From Haliangium sp963772315 (GTDB taxonomy: Bacteria; Myxococcota_A; Polyangia; Haliangiales; Haliangiaceae), in the NCBI GenBank assembly GCA_963772315.1, contig CAVYWJ010000004.1, forward strand, positions 4,092,001-4,156,000: a stretch of 64,000 nucleotides of DNA, given 5' to 3'. Positions 26,690 to 38,355 of this stretch are shown one piece after another. Every line of letters starts with the position of its first letter. Positions within the stretch are counted from its first letter, which is position 1. Under the pieces are notes generated by a model. It worked only from the letters and a program-made list of their open reading frames with translations. It was not told the DNA's origin and did not search any database. Both the position numbers and the translations under genes were made by a program.

Positions 26690-26879
26690 GCGCGAGCCCC
26701 GCCCGCACTTGAAGGCCGCGCTGCAATGCTGGCCGCGGCCACGCTTCCGGGCAAGCGCTGCCATTCCTCAGCTGCCCGGGACGCACGTACCGCCGGACTC
26801 GGCCGGCCTGTGCGCGCTGGAGAGAACATCGAGCCCCACCCCGCCAAGGCTCAGCGGGCATGGGTGGCCATCGGGTCGC

Positions 26880-27479
26880 TCAGTGCATCTCTTTCTTGAT
26901 GTTCTCGATGATCTCCGCGTAGCTGGTGCTCTTCACCACCTCGGACATCTCGTGCGTGTAGCGCGCGACCAGATCATCGCGATGCCGGTCCTGCGCGTCC
27001 TTGCGCGACTTGTACAGGGTGATGAAGGCCCGCTCGGCGTTGAGGAAGTACTCGACCACGGCCAGGACGGCGCGCGCCGACGAGAACGCCACCGAGCGCG
27101 ACTCGTCCGTGAACGAGAACAGCTTGCCCTCGGAGTTGCGCACCTCGATCAGCACGCTGGCCACGGCGTCCACGCCGCTCTTTTCCTCCTTGGTGTCCAT
27201 CCGGGCCTCGACCTTGAAGTTCGCGAGCTCGATGGACTTGAGCGACTGATACTCCTGCGCATACCGGTCGAGCATGGCCTGGAAGATCGCGTCCACCGCG
27301 CCACGGCCCTTGCCCTCGACCCGGTACTTCCCCCCCTGCGTGTCCGTGGCCTCGACCACGACTGCACAGGACGAATCGGCGGCTTCATCGATGACGAGAC
27401 GCGCCAGCTGCAGCTCGAGGTAGCCCTCGGCCAGGACGCGTCGGATGAGATCTGAGTTGGCTTGTGGTCTCTTCAGCAC
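26880..27479 (-). CDS. Stand-alone LeuA-type allosteric (dimerisation) domain protein
   Basis: 199 residues. Residues ~25-150 match the regulatory domain of alpha-isopropylmalate/citramalate synthases: KYRVEGKGRGAVDAIFQAMLDRY, then NFKVEARMDTKEEKSGVDAVASVLIEVRNSEG and FTDESRSVAFSSARAVLAVVEYFLN, reproducing the G-x-G-P/A-V-D-A helix and the D-x-x-x-S-S/A strand of that fold. The catalytic TIM barrel is absent. The last ~40 residues form a charged helix. It could be a ligand-sensing protein or a trans-acting regulatory subunit; no leuA gene is in the window. No ribosome-binding site is evident. It converges with the recQ-like gene and is divergent from the glycosylase gene. Confidence 0.65.
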   Translation of the reverse strand: MLKRPQANSDLIRRVLAEGYLELQLARLVIDEAADSSCAVVVEATDTQGGKYRVEGKGRGAVDAIFQAMLDRYAQEYQSLKSIELANFKVEARMDTKEEKSGVDAVASVLIEVRNSEGKLFSFTDESRSVAFSSARAVLAVVEYFLNAERAFITLYKSRKDAQDRHRDDLVARYTHEMSEVVKSTSYAEIIENIKKEMH

Positions 27480-27571
27480 ATCTCAAATATACCCCTCCCG
27501 GCCCCGGCGACAATGATCCGGCCCACGCTCTCCCCCTCCCGCCCCGGCCCGGTCCCGGTCATACTGGCGCC

Positions 27572-28303
27572 ATGCCGACGTCTGGCTCCGGCTCGCGCCC
27601 ACCCGCTCCACGAGGTGCGCCGCCTGTATCGACATCCTCAACCCCGCTACCCGCCGCGCCCGCGCACCCCGACCCCGGCATCGACGCGACCGATGCGAAC
27701 CGCCGGGCCGCGCTCGAGGCGCATGCAACCGCGCTGCGCCAGTGCCGGCAGTGCCCGGACATGCAGCCGCCGCCGGTCCCGGGGCCGCCCGTGTGCTCGC
27801 CCGTGATGTTGCTCGGCCAGGCGCCGGGACGGCACGAGGGCCGCATTGGCCAGCCCTTTGCCTGGACCGCGGGCAAGACCCTGTTCCAGTGGTTCGCGCG
27901 CATCGGCTTGCCCGAGGAGGCGTTTCGCCGCCGCGTGTACATGTCCGCGGTGTGCCGCTGCTTTCCCGGTCCCCAGCCCAAGGGCGGCGACCGCGTGCCC
28001 AGCCGCGCCGAGATCGAGCGCTGCAGCGCCTGGCTCGCCAACGAGGTCGCGATCCTAACCCCGCGCCTCATCATCCCCGTCGGTCGCCTGGCCATGGCGC
28101 AGGTCCTGCCGATCACCAACCTCACCGACATCGTCGGCCGCCAGCACCGCGTGCACCTCGCCGGTCACGACCTCGACGCCATTCCCCTGCCCCACCCCTC
28201 GGGCGTGTCAACCTGGCACCGGACCTCGCCCGGCAAGGATCTGCTCGACGCCGCTTTGCAGCTGATCGCCGGCCACGAGGCCTTTGCCGGCCTGATAAGG
28301 TAA
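27572..28303 (+). CDS. Uracil-DNA glycosylase-superfamily protein (Fe-S, family 4/5-like)
   Basis: 243 residues. The active-site motif GQAPGRHEGRIGQPFAWTAG corresponds to the GxAPGxxE...GxPF signature of family 4/5 glycosylases, and the C-terminal HPSGVSTWHR to the catalytic loop HPS. Cysteines in CRQCPD, SAVCRCFPG and IERCSAW fit the 4Fe-4S ligands of these families. It would remove uracil or related lesions from DNA. An ~45-residue Pro/Ala-rich N-terminus precedes the domain. ATG 27572 is chosen because a CATACT box lies ~7 bases upstream (possible leaderless start) and the longer ORF begins inside the divergent promoter. Confidence 0.85.
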   Translation: MPTSGSGSRPPAPRGAPPVSTSSTPLPAAPAHPDPGIDATDANRRAALEAHATALRQCRQCPDMQPPPVPGPPVCSPVMLLGQAPGRHEGRIGQPFAWTAGKTLFQWFARIGLPEEAFRRRVYMSAVCRCFPGPQPKGGDRVPSRAEIERCSAWLANEVAILTPRLIIPVGRLAMAQVLPITNLTDIVGRQHRVHLAGHDLDAIPLPHPSGVSTWHRTSPGKDLLDAALQLIAGHEAFAGLIR

Positions 28304-28334
28304 CGCCCTCCCAGACCCCTGCCCGGAGCCCGCC

Positions 28335-29468
28335 ATGACCCAATCCGCCGCGCTTGATCGCTGCGTATCGCTGCTCTCCGACTTCATCGGCTACCGCACC
28401 GTGAACCCCGGCGGCGACGAGCTCGCCCTGTGCGCGCGCGTCGCCGACGAGCTGCGCGCGCGCAGCCCCGACCACGTCAGCGTGGGCGAGGTCCCGCGCC
28501 CCGACCGTCCCGCGGGCGGCTACGTGTTCGCCCGCTACGGCACCCCTCGCACCGTGATCAACGTCCACCTCGACACCGTCCCGGTCAACACCGGCTGGCG
28601 CCACGATCCGTTCCGCGCCGTGGTCGAGGACGGACGCCTGTACGGGCTCGGCAGCGCCGACACCAAGGGCGCCATGGCCGCCACCCTCGTGGCCCTGGAC
28701 GCGATCCGGCCGCGCGACATCGGCATCCTGTTCTCGGGCGACGAGGAGAACGGCTCGCTGATCATGCGCGACTTCCTCGACAAGGAGCCGGGCGCGCGCA
28801 GCATCGAGCGCGCGATCGTGTGCGAGCCCACCGCGCGCAAGGCCGGCGTGCGCCACCGCGGCGTGCACGCCTATCGCGCCCACGTGCGCGGCCAGGGCGG
28901 ACACTCGTCCAAGGCCGACTTCATGCCCAAGCCCGTGGTCACCATGGCCCGCCTGGCCGTGGCCCTCGACGAGCTCGGCCAGCGCTACCTCGACCAGGGA
29001 CCGCCCGACATGCGCGGCCTCTGCATGAACGTCGCGGCCATCGACGGCGGCGTCGCCTTCAACGTCATCCCCGACAGCGCCACCCTGGCGTTCTCGGTGC
29101 GGCCGCCGCCCGGCTTCGATACCGCGCGCTTCGACCGCGAGCTGCGCGCGTGCGTGGCCGCCGCGGAGTCGATCCCCGCAGGTCCCGCCGCAGCAGCCAT
29201 CGAGCTCCACGCGGAGCTCATCGCCGAGCCGTTCGCGTGCCGCGACCAGGCCGCGTTCCAGGCCCTGCTCGGCGCCCACGCGACCAGCTTCACCCCGCTC
29301 GACTTCTGGACCGAGGCCGCCCTGTGGAGCGCCGCGGGCGTCGACGCCGTGGTCATCGGCCCCGGCGACATCGCCCAGGCCCATGCCCCGGACGAGTTCG
29401 TCACCCTGGACGATCTCGCCTGGGCCATCGACCTCTTCACCGGCGTCCTCCGCCAGACCGTCGCCTAG
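28335..29468 (+). CDS. M20-family metallopeptidase/deacylase (ArgE/DapE type)
   Basis: 377 residues. Zinc-ligand and catalytic motifs are in order: INVHLDTVPVN (His and catalytic Asp), LYGLGSADTKGAMAA (bridging Asp), FSGDEENGS (catalytic Glu-Glu), an Asp/Glu in CEPTARKAG and a late His in IAQAHAPDEFV. Between them is the dimerisation lid beginning HRGVHAYRAHVRGQGGHSS. ArgE/DapE relatives remove acyl groups from N-acylated amino acids; the exact substrate is not clear. It starts 31 bases after the glycosylase gene and ends 10 bases before an SDR gene, so these three are probably one operon. Confidence 0.88.
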   Translation: MTQSAALDRCVSLLSDFIGYRTVNPGGDELALCARVADELRARSPDHVSVGEVPRPDRPAGGYVFARYGTPRTVINVHLDTVPVNTGWRHDPFRAVVEDGRLYGLGSADTKGAMAATLVALDAIRPRDIGILFSGDEENGSLIMRDFLDKEPGARSIERAIVCEPTARKAGVRHRGVHAYRAHVRGQGGHSSKADFMPKPVVTMARLAVALDELGQRYLDQGPPDMRGLCMNVAAIDGGVAFNVIPDSATLAFSVRPPPGFDTARFDRELRACVAAAESIPAGPAAAAIELHAELIAEPFACRDQAAFQALLGAHATSFTPLDFWTEAALWSAAGVDAVVIGPGDIAQAHAPDEFVTLDDLAWAIDLFTGVLRQTVA

Positions 29469-29478
29469 CGTGCCCCCC

Positions 29479-30264
29479 ATGTCTACCGCGCCCTGGAACC
29501 TCGCCGGCCGCACCGCCCTGGTCACGGGCGCGGGCCGCGGCATTGGCCGCGCCATCGCGCGCCAGCTCCTCGAAGCAGGCGCGCAGGTCAGCCTGGTCGA
29601 TCTCGACGGCCCCGCGGCCGAGGACGCGGCCGGCGCCTTTGCCGCCCTCGGCAAGACCCTCGCCGTCACCGCCGACGTCGCCGACGAGGCCGCCGTGGCC
29701 AGCGCGGTCGCGCGCACCGTCGAGACCTTCGGCAGCCTTGACATCCTGATCAACAACGCCGGCCGCAGCACTCCGACCAACGCCCCCGTCGAGCAGCTCG
29801 ATCTCGCCATGTGGCAGCGCGTGCTCGGCAGCAACCTCACCGGCCCCCTGCTGCTCACCAAGCACGCGGTCCCGCACCTGCGCGCCCGCGGCGGCGCCGT
29901 GGTCAACATCGCCTCCACCCGCGCCCTGCAGTCCGAGCCGCACACCGAGGCCTACGCCGCGTCCAAGGGTGGCCTGGTGGCCCTCACCCATGCCCTGGCC
30001 GTGAGCCTGGGCCCGGCCGTGCGCGTCAACTGCATCAGCCCGGGCTGGATCGACACCAGCGCCTGGCAGCCGCGCGGCCAGGAGCGGACACTTGAGCTTC
30101 GCCCCGAGGATCACGCCCAGCACCCCGCCGGCCGGGTCGGCCGCCCCGAGGACGTGGCCATTCTCTGCGCCTACCTCGTGTCCGACGCGGCCGGCTTCGT
30201 CACCGGCCAGAACTTCGTGATCGACGGCGGCATGACCCGCAAGATGATCTACGAGGAGGAGTAG
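29479..30264 (+). CDS. Short-chain dehydrogenase/reductase (SDR)
   Basis: 261 residues, classical SDR. The cofactor loop is TGAGRGIGRA (~16-25), Asp in SLVDLDG suggests NAD(H) preference, NNAG follows at ~92-95, the catalytic Ser is in NIASTRA, and the catalytic Tyr-Lys pair is EAYAASKGG. The C-terminus ends with GQNFVIDGGMTRKMIYEEE. Substrate unknown. ATG 29479 is used; a GTG nine bases upstream is in frame. Its stop is followed within 65 bases by the CsgG-type gene. Confidence 0.9.
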   Translation: MSTAPWNLAGRTALVTGAGRGIGRAIARQLLEAGAQVSLVDLDGPAAEDAAGAFAALGKTLAVTADVADEAAVASAVARTVETFGSLDILINNAGRSTPTNAPVEQLDLAMWQRVLGSNLTGPLLLTKHAVPHLRARGGAVVNIASTRALQSEPHTEAYAASKGGLVALTHALAVSLGPAVRVNCISPGWIDTSAWQPRGQERTLELRPEDHAQHPAGRVGRPEDVAILCAYLVSDAAGFVTGQNFVIDGGMTRKMIYEEE

Positions 30265-30328
30265 TAACCAGCCTGCCCACCTGACTCGACCCTGGTCAGG
30301 CGTGCATGGCCTGGATTACAACCCACGG

Positions 30329-32107
30329 ATGCCGCGCTTCCGTCGGTCCCTGACCCTCTTCTTCCTGCTGCTCGTCGCCCTGGTCCCGTGGCGTCCCGTG
30401 GCCCCGGCCGAGGCTGCGGCCCCGGCCATGGTCGTGGCCGTCCTCTACTTCGACAACAACACCGGCGACCGCACCTACGACGTCCTGCAGAAGGGCCTCG
30501 CCGACATGCTGGTCACCGACCTCGCCGGCGTGCCCACGCTCCAGGTGGTCGAGCGCGAGAAGCTCGAGAAGCTGCTCGGCGAGCTCGCGCTCCAGCGCAG
30601 CAAGTACTTCGATCCCAAGACCGCCCAGAAGCTCGGCAAGGGCATCGGCGCCCAGTACGCCATCACCGGCGCCTTCACCGCCATCGAGCCCCAGATGCGC
30701 ATCGACATCCGCCTGGTCGATGTCGCCAGCGCGCGCGTGATCATGGCCGACAAGGTCGTCGGCAAGAAGGACGCCTTCTTCGACCTCGAGTCCCAGCTGG
30801 TCGGCAAGTTCGTGCGCGGGCTCGACGTGCGCACCAAGGTCGAGACCGACAGCGGCGTCAAGGACGTCGCCTCGCTCCTGGCCTACTCCGAGGGCGTCGA
30901 CCTCGCCGACAAGGGCGACCTCGAGAACGCCTCGCAGAAGCTCGGCACCCTGGTGCGCACCGCGCCGCGCTTCACCCTGGCGCAGAAGAAGTACACCGAG
31001 ATCCTGCGCCGCCTGCGCCTGGCCAAGCAGCGCCGCGAGCAGGGCCTGGGCGAGAACGAGACCCTCCTCCTCGCCAACATCGAGCGCGCGCTCGGCCAGA
31101 CCCTGGCCACCCTCGACCTCGAAGGCGCCCAGCGCTACTTCGGCTATCGCGTCGCCCGCGGCAACTACCACCTGTGGCAGGCGCGCAAGCTCACCGGCCT
31201 GGGCCCGATGGAAGCCGGGCCCGTGTGGGTGGCCCAGAGCGCGCGCCCCGACCTGCGCCGGCACATGGCCGCGTTCTTCGACAACACCATGACCTTCGTC
31301 GCCGAGATGAAGGCCTACCGCAAGCAGCACGGCGTCAAGGGCCGCGGTGACGTCAACACCACCATGGACCCCGAGGACCAGCGCCGCGGCAAGGAGCTCG
31401 GCATCGCCGACGGGATCCACGAGTGGACCTTCGTCACGCCCGATCGCGCGGCGCGCGTCCTGGCCGAGTTCGTGGTGCTCGGCATCACGCCCTTCTGGCT
31501 CAACCTCAAGCGCTTCACCGTACGCCCGTCCCTGGCCGAGCTCGACCCCGCGTACGCAAAAAAGGCGTTCGCCCTGCTCGACGACGCCCGCCGCGAGCTC
31601 AAGGCCCGCGCGACCGGCGAGGATCTCCAGACCGGGATGGCCGAGATCATCGACACCCACGCCGAGTCCCTGCTCCTCCTCGGCCGCCGCGAGGAGGCCA
31701 TCGCCCAGTGGCAGAGCTTCCTCGATCAATACCCCAAGGCGCCCGAGTATCAGGCCTTCGAGGCCAAGATCGAGGCGCTGCTCGGCGTCTCGCCCCAGGC
31801 CCAGGCATTCCAGACCGGCCTGGCCACGTGCTCGAACGAGGCCATGAGCCAGCTCTACAACGAGGTCGAGCGCCTCGGCCGGGCCGAGGGCAGCGCGGGC
31901 ACCCGCCAGCTCGTCACCGAGGTCGAGAAGCGCTGCGCGGGCGGCCCCCTGGCCCTGAGCTTCACCCTCCAGGCCTACTTGCTGGTCGGTCGCGACGCCG
32001 CCCTGCGCGGCGACTGCGCCCTGTTTCAAGACCTCAAGGCGCGCGCGCTCAAGATCAACCAGGCCTACGAGGCCTCGTTCCACTCGATCACGACCCTGTG
32101 CCGCTGA
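30329..32107 (+). CDS. Secreted CsgG/LpoB-type protein with helical C-terminal region
   Basis: 592 residues from ATG 30329. A signal peptide (SLTLFFLLLVALVPW ... AEAAAPA) is followed by a CsgG/FlgO-type domain at ~35-170: VVAVLYFDNNTGDRTYDVLQKGLADMLVTDLA, VVEREKLEKLLGELALQ, GAQYAITGAFTAIEPQMRIDIRLVDV. This fold occurs in curli secretion CsgG, in LpoB-like penicillin-binding-protein activators and in many uncharacterised periplasmic proteins. There is no lipobox. From ~180 the chain is helical and resembles TPR-like repeats, with an inserted segment around 300-390 of unclear fold. Role in envelope biogenesis is inferred only from the fold. Confidence 0.75.
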   Translation: MPRFRRSLTLFFLLLVALVPWRPVAPAEAAAPAMVVAVLYFDNNTGDRTYDVLQKGLADMLVTDLAGVPTLQVVEREKLEKLLGELALQRSKYFDPKTAQKLGKGIGAQYAITGAFTAIEPQMRIDIRLVDVASARVIMADKVVGKKDAFFDLESQLVGKFVRGLDVRTKVETDSGVKDVASLLAYSEGVDLADKGDLENASQKLGTLVRTAPRFTLAQKKYTEILRRLRLAKQRREQGLGENETLLLANIERALGQTLATLDLEGAQRYFGYRVARGNYHLWQARKLTGLGPMEAGPVWVAQSARPDLRRHMAAFFDNTMTFVAEMKAYRKQHGVKGRGDVNTTMDPEDQRRGKELGIADGIHEWTFVTPDRAARVLAEFVVLGITPFWLNLKRFTVRPSLAELDPAYAKKAFALLDDARRELKARATGEDLQTGMAEIIDTHAESLLLLGRREEAIAQWQSFLDQYPKAPEYQAFEAKIEALLGVSPQAQAFQTGLATCSNEAMSQLYNEVERLGRAEGSAGTRQLVTEVEKRCAGGPLALSFTLQAYLLVGRDAALRGDCALFQDLKARALKINQAYEASFHSITTLCR

Positions 32108-32263
32108 CGCAGCAGCCTGGGCCACCGGCCCGGCTGGCCCAGCCGTAGACTTCGAGAGGTTTCCACGATCGAGTGTCCGGACAGAGCGGGACACCGCTGG
32201 CACCCAGGACGTCTCCGGGATTCACGCGGCGCGGACGGATGCATCAGGCTCGGAGTCTCTGGC

Positions 32264-33157
32264 TCAGCCGCTGAAGAAGTGCACGAGCTGGCGATCGATG
32301 CTGTCGAAGTCACTGAGCACTTGCTCCAGCTCCTCGTCGCCGGTCTCGCGAAGGCGGCGACTCCGCTCGATGAGCAGCGCGGGCGAGAGTCGGGCGCGCG
32401 TCACCGGGCGCGGAGAGCGAAGATCGCGCGCACGCTCGGCAAGTGCGATGCTTGTAGCGCCGCCACCGGAGCTGGTGCGCGCGACCGCGGCCGGCGCGAT
32501 GCTTGTAGCGCCGCCGCCGGAGCTGGTGCGCGCGACCGCGGCCGGCGCGATGCTTGTAGCGCCGCCGGAGCTGGTGCGCGCGACCGCGGCTGGCGCAATG
32601 CTTGTAGCGCCGCCGGAGCTGGTGCGCGCGACCGCGGCTGGCGCAATGCGTGTGAGCCCGCCGCCGGAGCTGGTGCGCGCGACCGCGGCCGGCGCAATGC
32701 GTGTAGCGCCGCCGGAGCTGGAGCGCGCGACCGCGGCCGGCGCGATGCTTGTAGCGCCGCCGCCAGTGTCACCGCCAGCGGTGCGGCCGACGAGCTCGCC
32801 GGATTCCAGCGCGCGGGCGAGATGCTCGTAGAGCGCGCACAGTGACGACTTGAAGGCAGTCACCGAGTCGGCGTCGCTGCGGCCGTGGGCGAGCAGGTCC
32901 TCGATGATGCTCGCGCCCTGGCGGGCCATGCGCCAGCGCGAAATCGCTTCGGGCGAGAGACGCTGTACACGCGTGGCCGCAGCGGCCGGTCCGTAGCTCA
33001 GATGCGCCAGGCTCTTGGCAAAGCTGCGGGTACCGGATGCCGCCGCTTCGATCGGTCTGGACGTCGCGGCGGAGGCGCCGCGATCCTCGACGTTGGAGGT
33101 TGCCGCAGCGCCTGCACCGGCGATAGCGTTGCCTTCGGCATCAGGACGTTCGCTCAT
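32264..33157 (-). CDS. Repeat protein: helical ends joined by seven Ala/Ser/Thr-rich 16-17-residue repeats
   Basis: 297 residues from ATG 33157, which has GAGGAG six bases upstream. Residues 1-125 include a helical part (ISRWRMARQGASIIEDLLAH ... LCALYEHLARALESGEL). Then come six near-identical units SIAPAAVARTSSGGAT plus a partial seventh, and finally a helical tail (ALLIERSRRLRETGDEELEQVLSDFDSID). No signal peptide or enzymatic motif. Each repeat exposes Ser/Thr pairs beside Arg. It is divergent from a carbamoyltransferase-radical SAM operon across 180 bases. It could be a structural linker protein, a scaffold or, more speculatively, a modified substrate of that operon. Confidence 0.55.
   Translation of the reverse strand: MSERPDAEGNAIAGAGAAATSNVEDRGASAATSRPIEAAASGTRSFAKSLAHLSYGPAAAATRVQRLSPEAISRWRMARQGASIIEDLLAHGRSDADSVTAFKSSLCALYEHLARALESGELVGRTAGGDTGGGATSIAPAAVARSSSGGATRIAPAAVARTSSGGGLTRIAPAAVARTSSGGATSIAPAAVARTSSGGATSIAPAAVARTSSGGGATSIAPAAVARTSSGGGATSIALAERARDLRSPRPVTRARLSPALLIERSRRLRETGDEELEQVLSDFDSIDRQLVHFFSG
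32447..32770 (-). repeat. Tandem 48/51-bp coding repeats
   Basis: Units begin at about 32447, 32498, 32549, 32597, 32645, 32696 and 32744. They differ by loss or gain of one Gly codon (48 versus 51 bp), so the reading frame is kept throughout. High DNA identity indicates recent expansion. Confidence 0.85.
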
Positions 33158-33250
33158 GGTTTGCTCCTCGAATTGGTTCCCGAGAGAATGCCTGCGCATG
33201 GTACCATCGCGGTTCGTGCCGGCGAAACAGCGTTGGATCGGCTGCGCATC

Positions 33251-33319
33251 GAGCACGGCGGCAACGTCGAGCACGGCGGCAACGTCGAGCACGGCGGCAA
33301 CGTCGAGCACGGCGGCAAC
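33251..33319 (+). repeat. Four tandem copies of an 18-bp unit (GAGCACGGCGGCAACGTC)
   Basis: Copies at 33251, 33269, 33287 and 33305; the fourth ends after 15 bases. It lies between divergent starts at 33157 and 33338. If the carbamoyltransferase began at ATG 33188, the unit would encode EHGGNV repeats in frame, but that family starts at the 33338 codon, so the array is probably leader/promoter DNA. Confidence 0.85.
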
Positions 33320-33337
33320 AGCGCCCCGGGTCAGCCC

Positions 33338-34902
33338 ATGATCGTCCTCGGCATCCACTCGATGACCCATGACATCGGCGTCGCGTTGCTGAAAGACGGA
33401 CACCTCGTCGGAGTCGTCGAGGAGGAGCGCCTCACGGGCCGCAAGCACCAGCCCGGCATCGAGGTCGACGGCTCGACGCCCGAGCTGGCCATCGCGGCCC
33501 TGCTCGCGCTCCACGGGCTCCGACTCGATGACATCGATGTGCTCGCGCACGCCGGGCATCCGGGCGCGCCCTGGATGAAAATGGACGCCATCCACCGGCG
33601 CTATCGCGAGTTCGCCGAGCGTCTGGACCCGGCATTGCGGCGCACGCGCTTCTTCGGCCACCACGAGAGCCACGCCGCCGCGGCGTTCTACGGGTCGGGG
33701 TTCGAGTCCAGCGCGGTGCTCACCATCGACGGCGCAGGTTGCGACCACTTGTCCACCACGATGTGGCGCGCCGATATGGCCGGCATGCAGCTCCTGGACG
33801 AGTATCCGAGCTCGCAGAGCCTGGGATTCTTCTACTCGCGCGCCGCCGAGAACGTGGGCCTCGGGCCCTACGGGATCGGTGAGGGCAAGCTCATGGCGCT
33901 GGCCGCGCTGGGTCAAGAGCTGCCCGCGCTGAGCGGGCTGATCCGCCAGCACCGCGGCCGCTACCGGCTCGATCCGAGCCTTGCCACGCGCTTCCGCGAC
34001 TACGCGGTCGATGCTCCGGTGCTGCCGACCTCGGCCGACTTCGCCGCCTCGGTGCAAGCGCAGCTCTGCTCGGCGGTGGCCGAGCTGGCGACGCAGGCGC
34101 TCGAACGCGCAGCCAGCACCCGGCTGTGCCTGGCCGGCGGTGTGGCCCTCAACTGCCGCATGAATGGCCAGCTGCTGCACACGTCTGGCCTCCACGCGCT
34201 GTACGTCCCGCCCATGCCGGGCGATAGCGGGCTCTGCGTGGGCGCCGCCTACCTGGGCGCGGTCGCGGCGGGCGAGTCGGTCGCGCCGGTGAGCTCACCC
34301 TTCCTGGGGCTTCCCGTCCCGGAGCACGAGCTGGAGGCCGCTGCGAGCGCGGCCGGCGCTACGCGCGTCGAAGACCCGCACGCTCGCGCGGTCGAGCTCA
34401 TCGCAGAGGGGCGCGTGGTGGCCTGGATGCAGGGCAGAGCCGAGCTCGGCCCGCGCGCGCTCGGCCATCGCAGTATCCTGGCCGATCCGCGCGTGCGCTC
34501 CCACGTCGAGCGGCTGAACCGCATCAAGGGCCGCGAGCCGTGGCGACCGGTGGCGCCGGCGATCGCCGCGCATGCGATCGACCGCTACTGCACGAGATCC
34601 GAGGTCAACCGCACCATGGGAATCGCGGTGCCCATGACGGCGGCGGCGCACGTCGAGATCCCCGCAGCCCTGCACGTGGACGGCAGCGCACGGGTGCAGA
34701 AGGTCACCCACGCTGATGAGCACATGCACCGGCTGGTGACCCTGTTCGAGCAGCACACAGGCGTTCCCTGTTTGCTCAATACCTCGCTCAACGGGCCGGG
34801 CCAGCCGCTCTGCCATCACGTGACCGATGCGGTGCAGCTCTTCCGCAGCACGGAAATCGACGCCCTGGTGATCGGAAACCACGTATTATGCAAGACGAGC
34901 TG

Positions 34903-34903
<1 letters not shown>
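33338..34903 (+). CDS. NodU/CmcH-family carbamoyltransferase (first copy)
   Basis: 521 residues. The start MIVLGIHSMTHDIGVALLKDG is the usual first strand of the family. The N-terminal Kae1-like domain has FFGHHESHAAAAFYGSG (metal-binding histidines), LTIDGAGCDH and GEGKLMALAALG, and LCLAGGVALNCRMNG; the C-terminal YrdC-like part has QGRAELGPRALGHRSILADPR and LNTSLNGPGQPL. These enzymes use carbamoyl phosphate and ATP to carbamoylate hydroxyl groups, usually on sugars or antibiotics. The ribosome-binding site is weak. First gene of a five-gene operon; its stop overlaps the next start. A second, different copy lies at 40369-42006. Confidence 0.92.
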
Positions 34904-36573
<1,670 letters not shown>

Positions 36574-36577
36574 CCCG

Positions 36578-37500
<923 letters not shown>

Positions 37501-37504
<4 letters not shown>

Positions 37505-38355
37505 GTACCCCGTATCCCGTGGATCTTCACTGCCATACCAGGCGCTCGGACGGCGCGTGGTCGCCGGGCGCGGTGCTGAGCCACGCGGCCGCGCTCGGCG
37601 TGCGTGCGCTGGCGTTCACTGATCACGAGGTCGGCGGCGACCTCGATGTCCTGGCCGCGGCAGACGCTCTGGGCATCCGGCTGGTGCCGGGCGTCGAGCT
37701 GATCACGCGTGGTCCGCACGGCGAGAAGGTAGATGTGCTCGGCCTCGGCATCGACTGGGCTGGACCCGCGCTCGCCGCCCACGCCGCCCGCAACCGGCAA
37801 GCTCAGCTCGACTGGACCCGGGCGGTGCTGCCTCGCCTGGCTGCCGCGTTCAGCGGCGACTGGGAGCTCGCGCCGTGGCTGGCGCGCCTTGGCCATCCCT
37901 TCCTGCACGAGGGCAACGTCTACGACGAGCTGGTGCACCGCGGACACCTGTCCGGTGTTCCCTACGAGCGCTACCTGGCCACGTACATTGCGCCGGGGTG
38001 CCCCCTGCACGTGCCACTGGCGCGCCCGAGCGCGGCTGATGCCGTGGCCCTGGTGCACGCGCTCGGCGGCCTCGCCATCCTCACCCTGACCGATCTGGCG
38101 CCCGAGCGCTGGGCGCCGGTGGTCGCCTCCCTGCACGACGCCGGCCTCGACGGGCTGGAGGCGCGTAATCCCAAGCTCTCCGACGACGCGAGCGCTCGGG
38201 CCTTCGCGCTCGCGCGCGCGCACGGCCTGCTGGTCTCGGGCGGCTCGGACTTCCACACGCCCGCGCGCGGCCCCCTGGCCCGTGCCGGGCTCACGCTCGC
38301 CGAGGCCGAGCCTCTCCTCACCCGGCTGCCATGCAGGTGCCCGAGCCCGTCCTGA
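37501..38355 (+). CDS. PHP-domain phosphoesterase
   Basis: 284 residues. GTG start overlapping the previous stop (GTGA). Metal-binding motifs are in order: DLHCHTRRSDG (HxH), AFTDHEVGG, a Glu in VPGVELITRG, an H/N region HEGNVYDELVHRG and SGGSDFHTPARG. This matches the RNase AM/YciV-type trinuclear PHP phosphatases, which hydrolyse nucleotide 3',5'-bisphosphates and short RNAs, as well as related histidinol phosphatases. Its presence beside Nudix, Fic and a nucleoside-phosphorylase-like gene supports a nucleotide-related role for the locus. Its 3' end overlaps the next gene by 25 bases. Confidence 0.85.

Noticed and set aside
33188..33338. N-terminal 50-residue extension of the carbamoyltransferase with EHGGNV repeats
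   Set aside because: The family starts at the strand MIVLGIHS; the extension has no ribosome-binding site and consists mainly of repeats.
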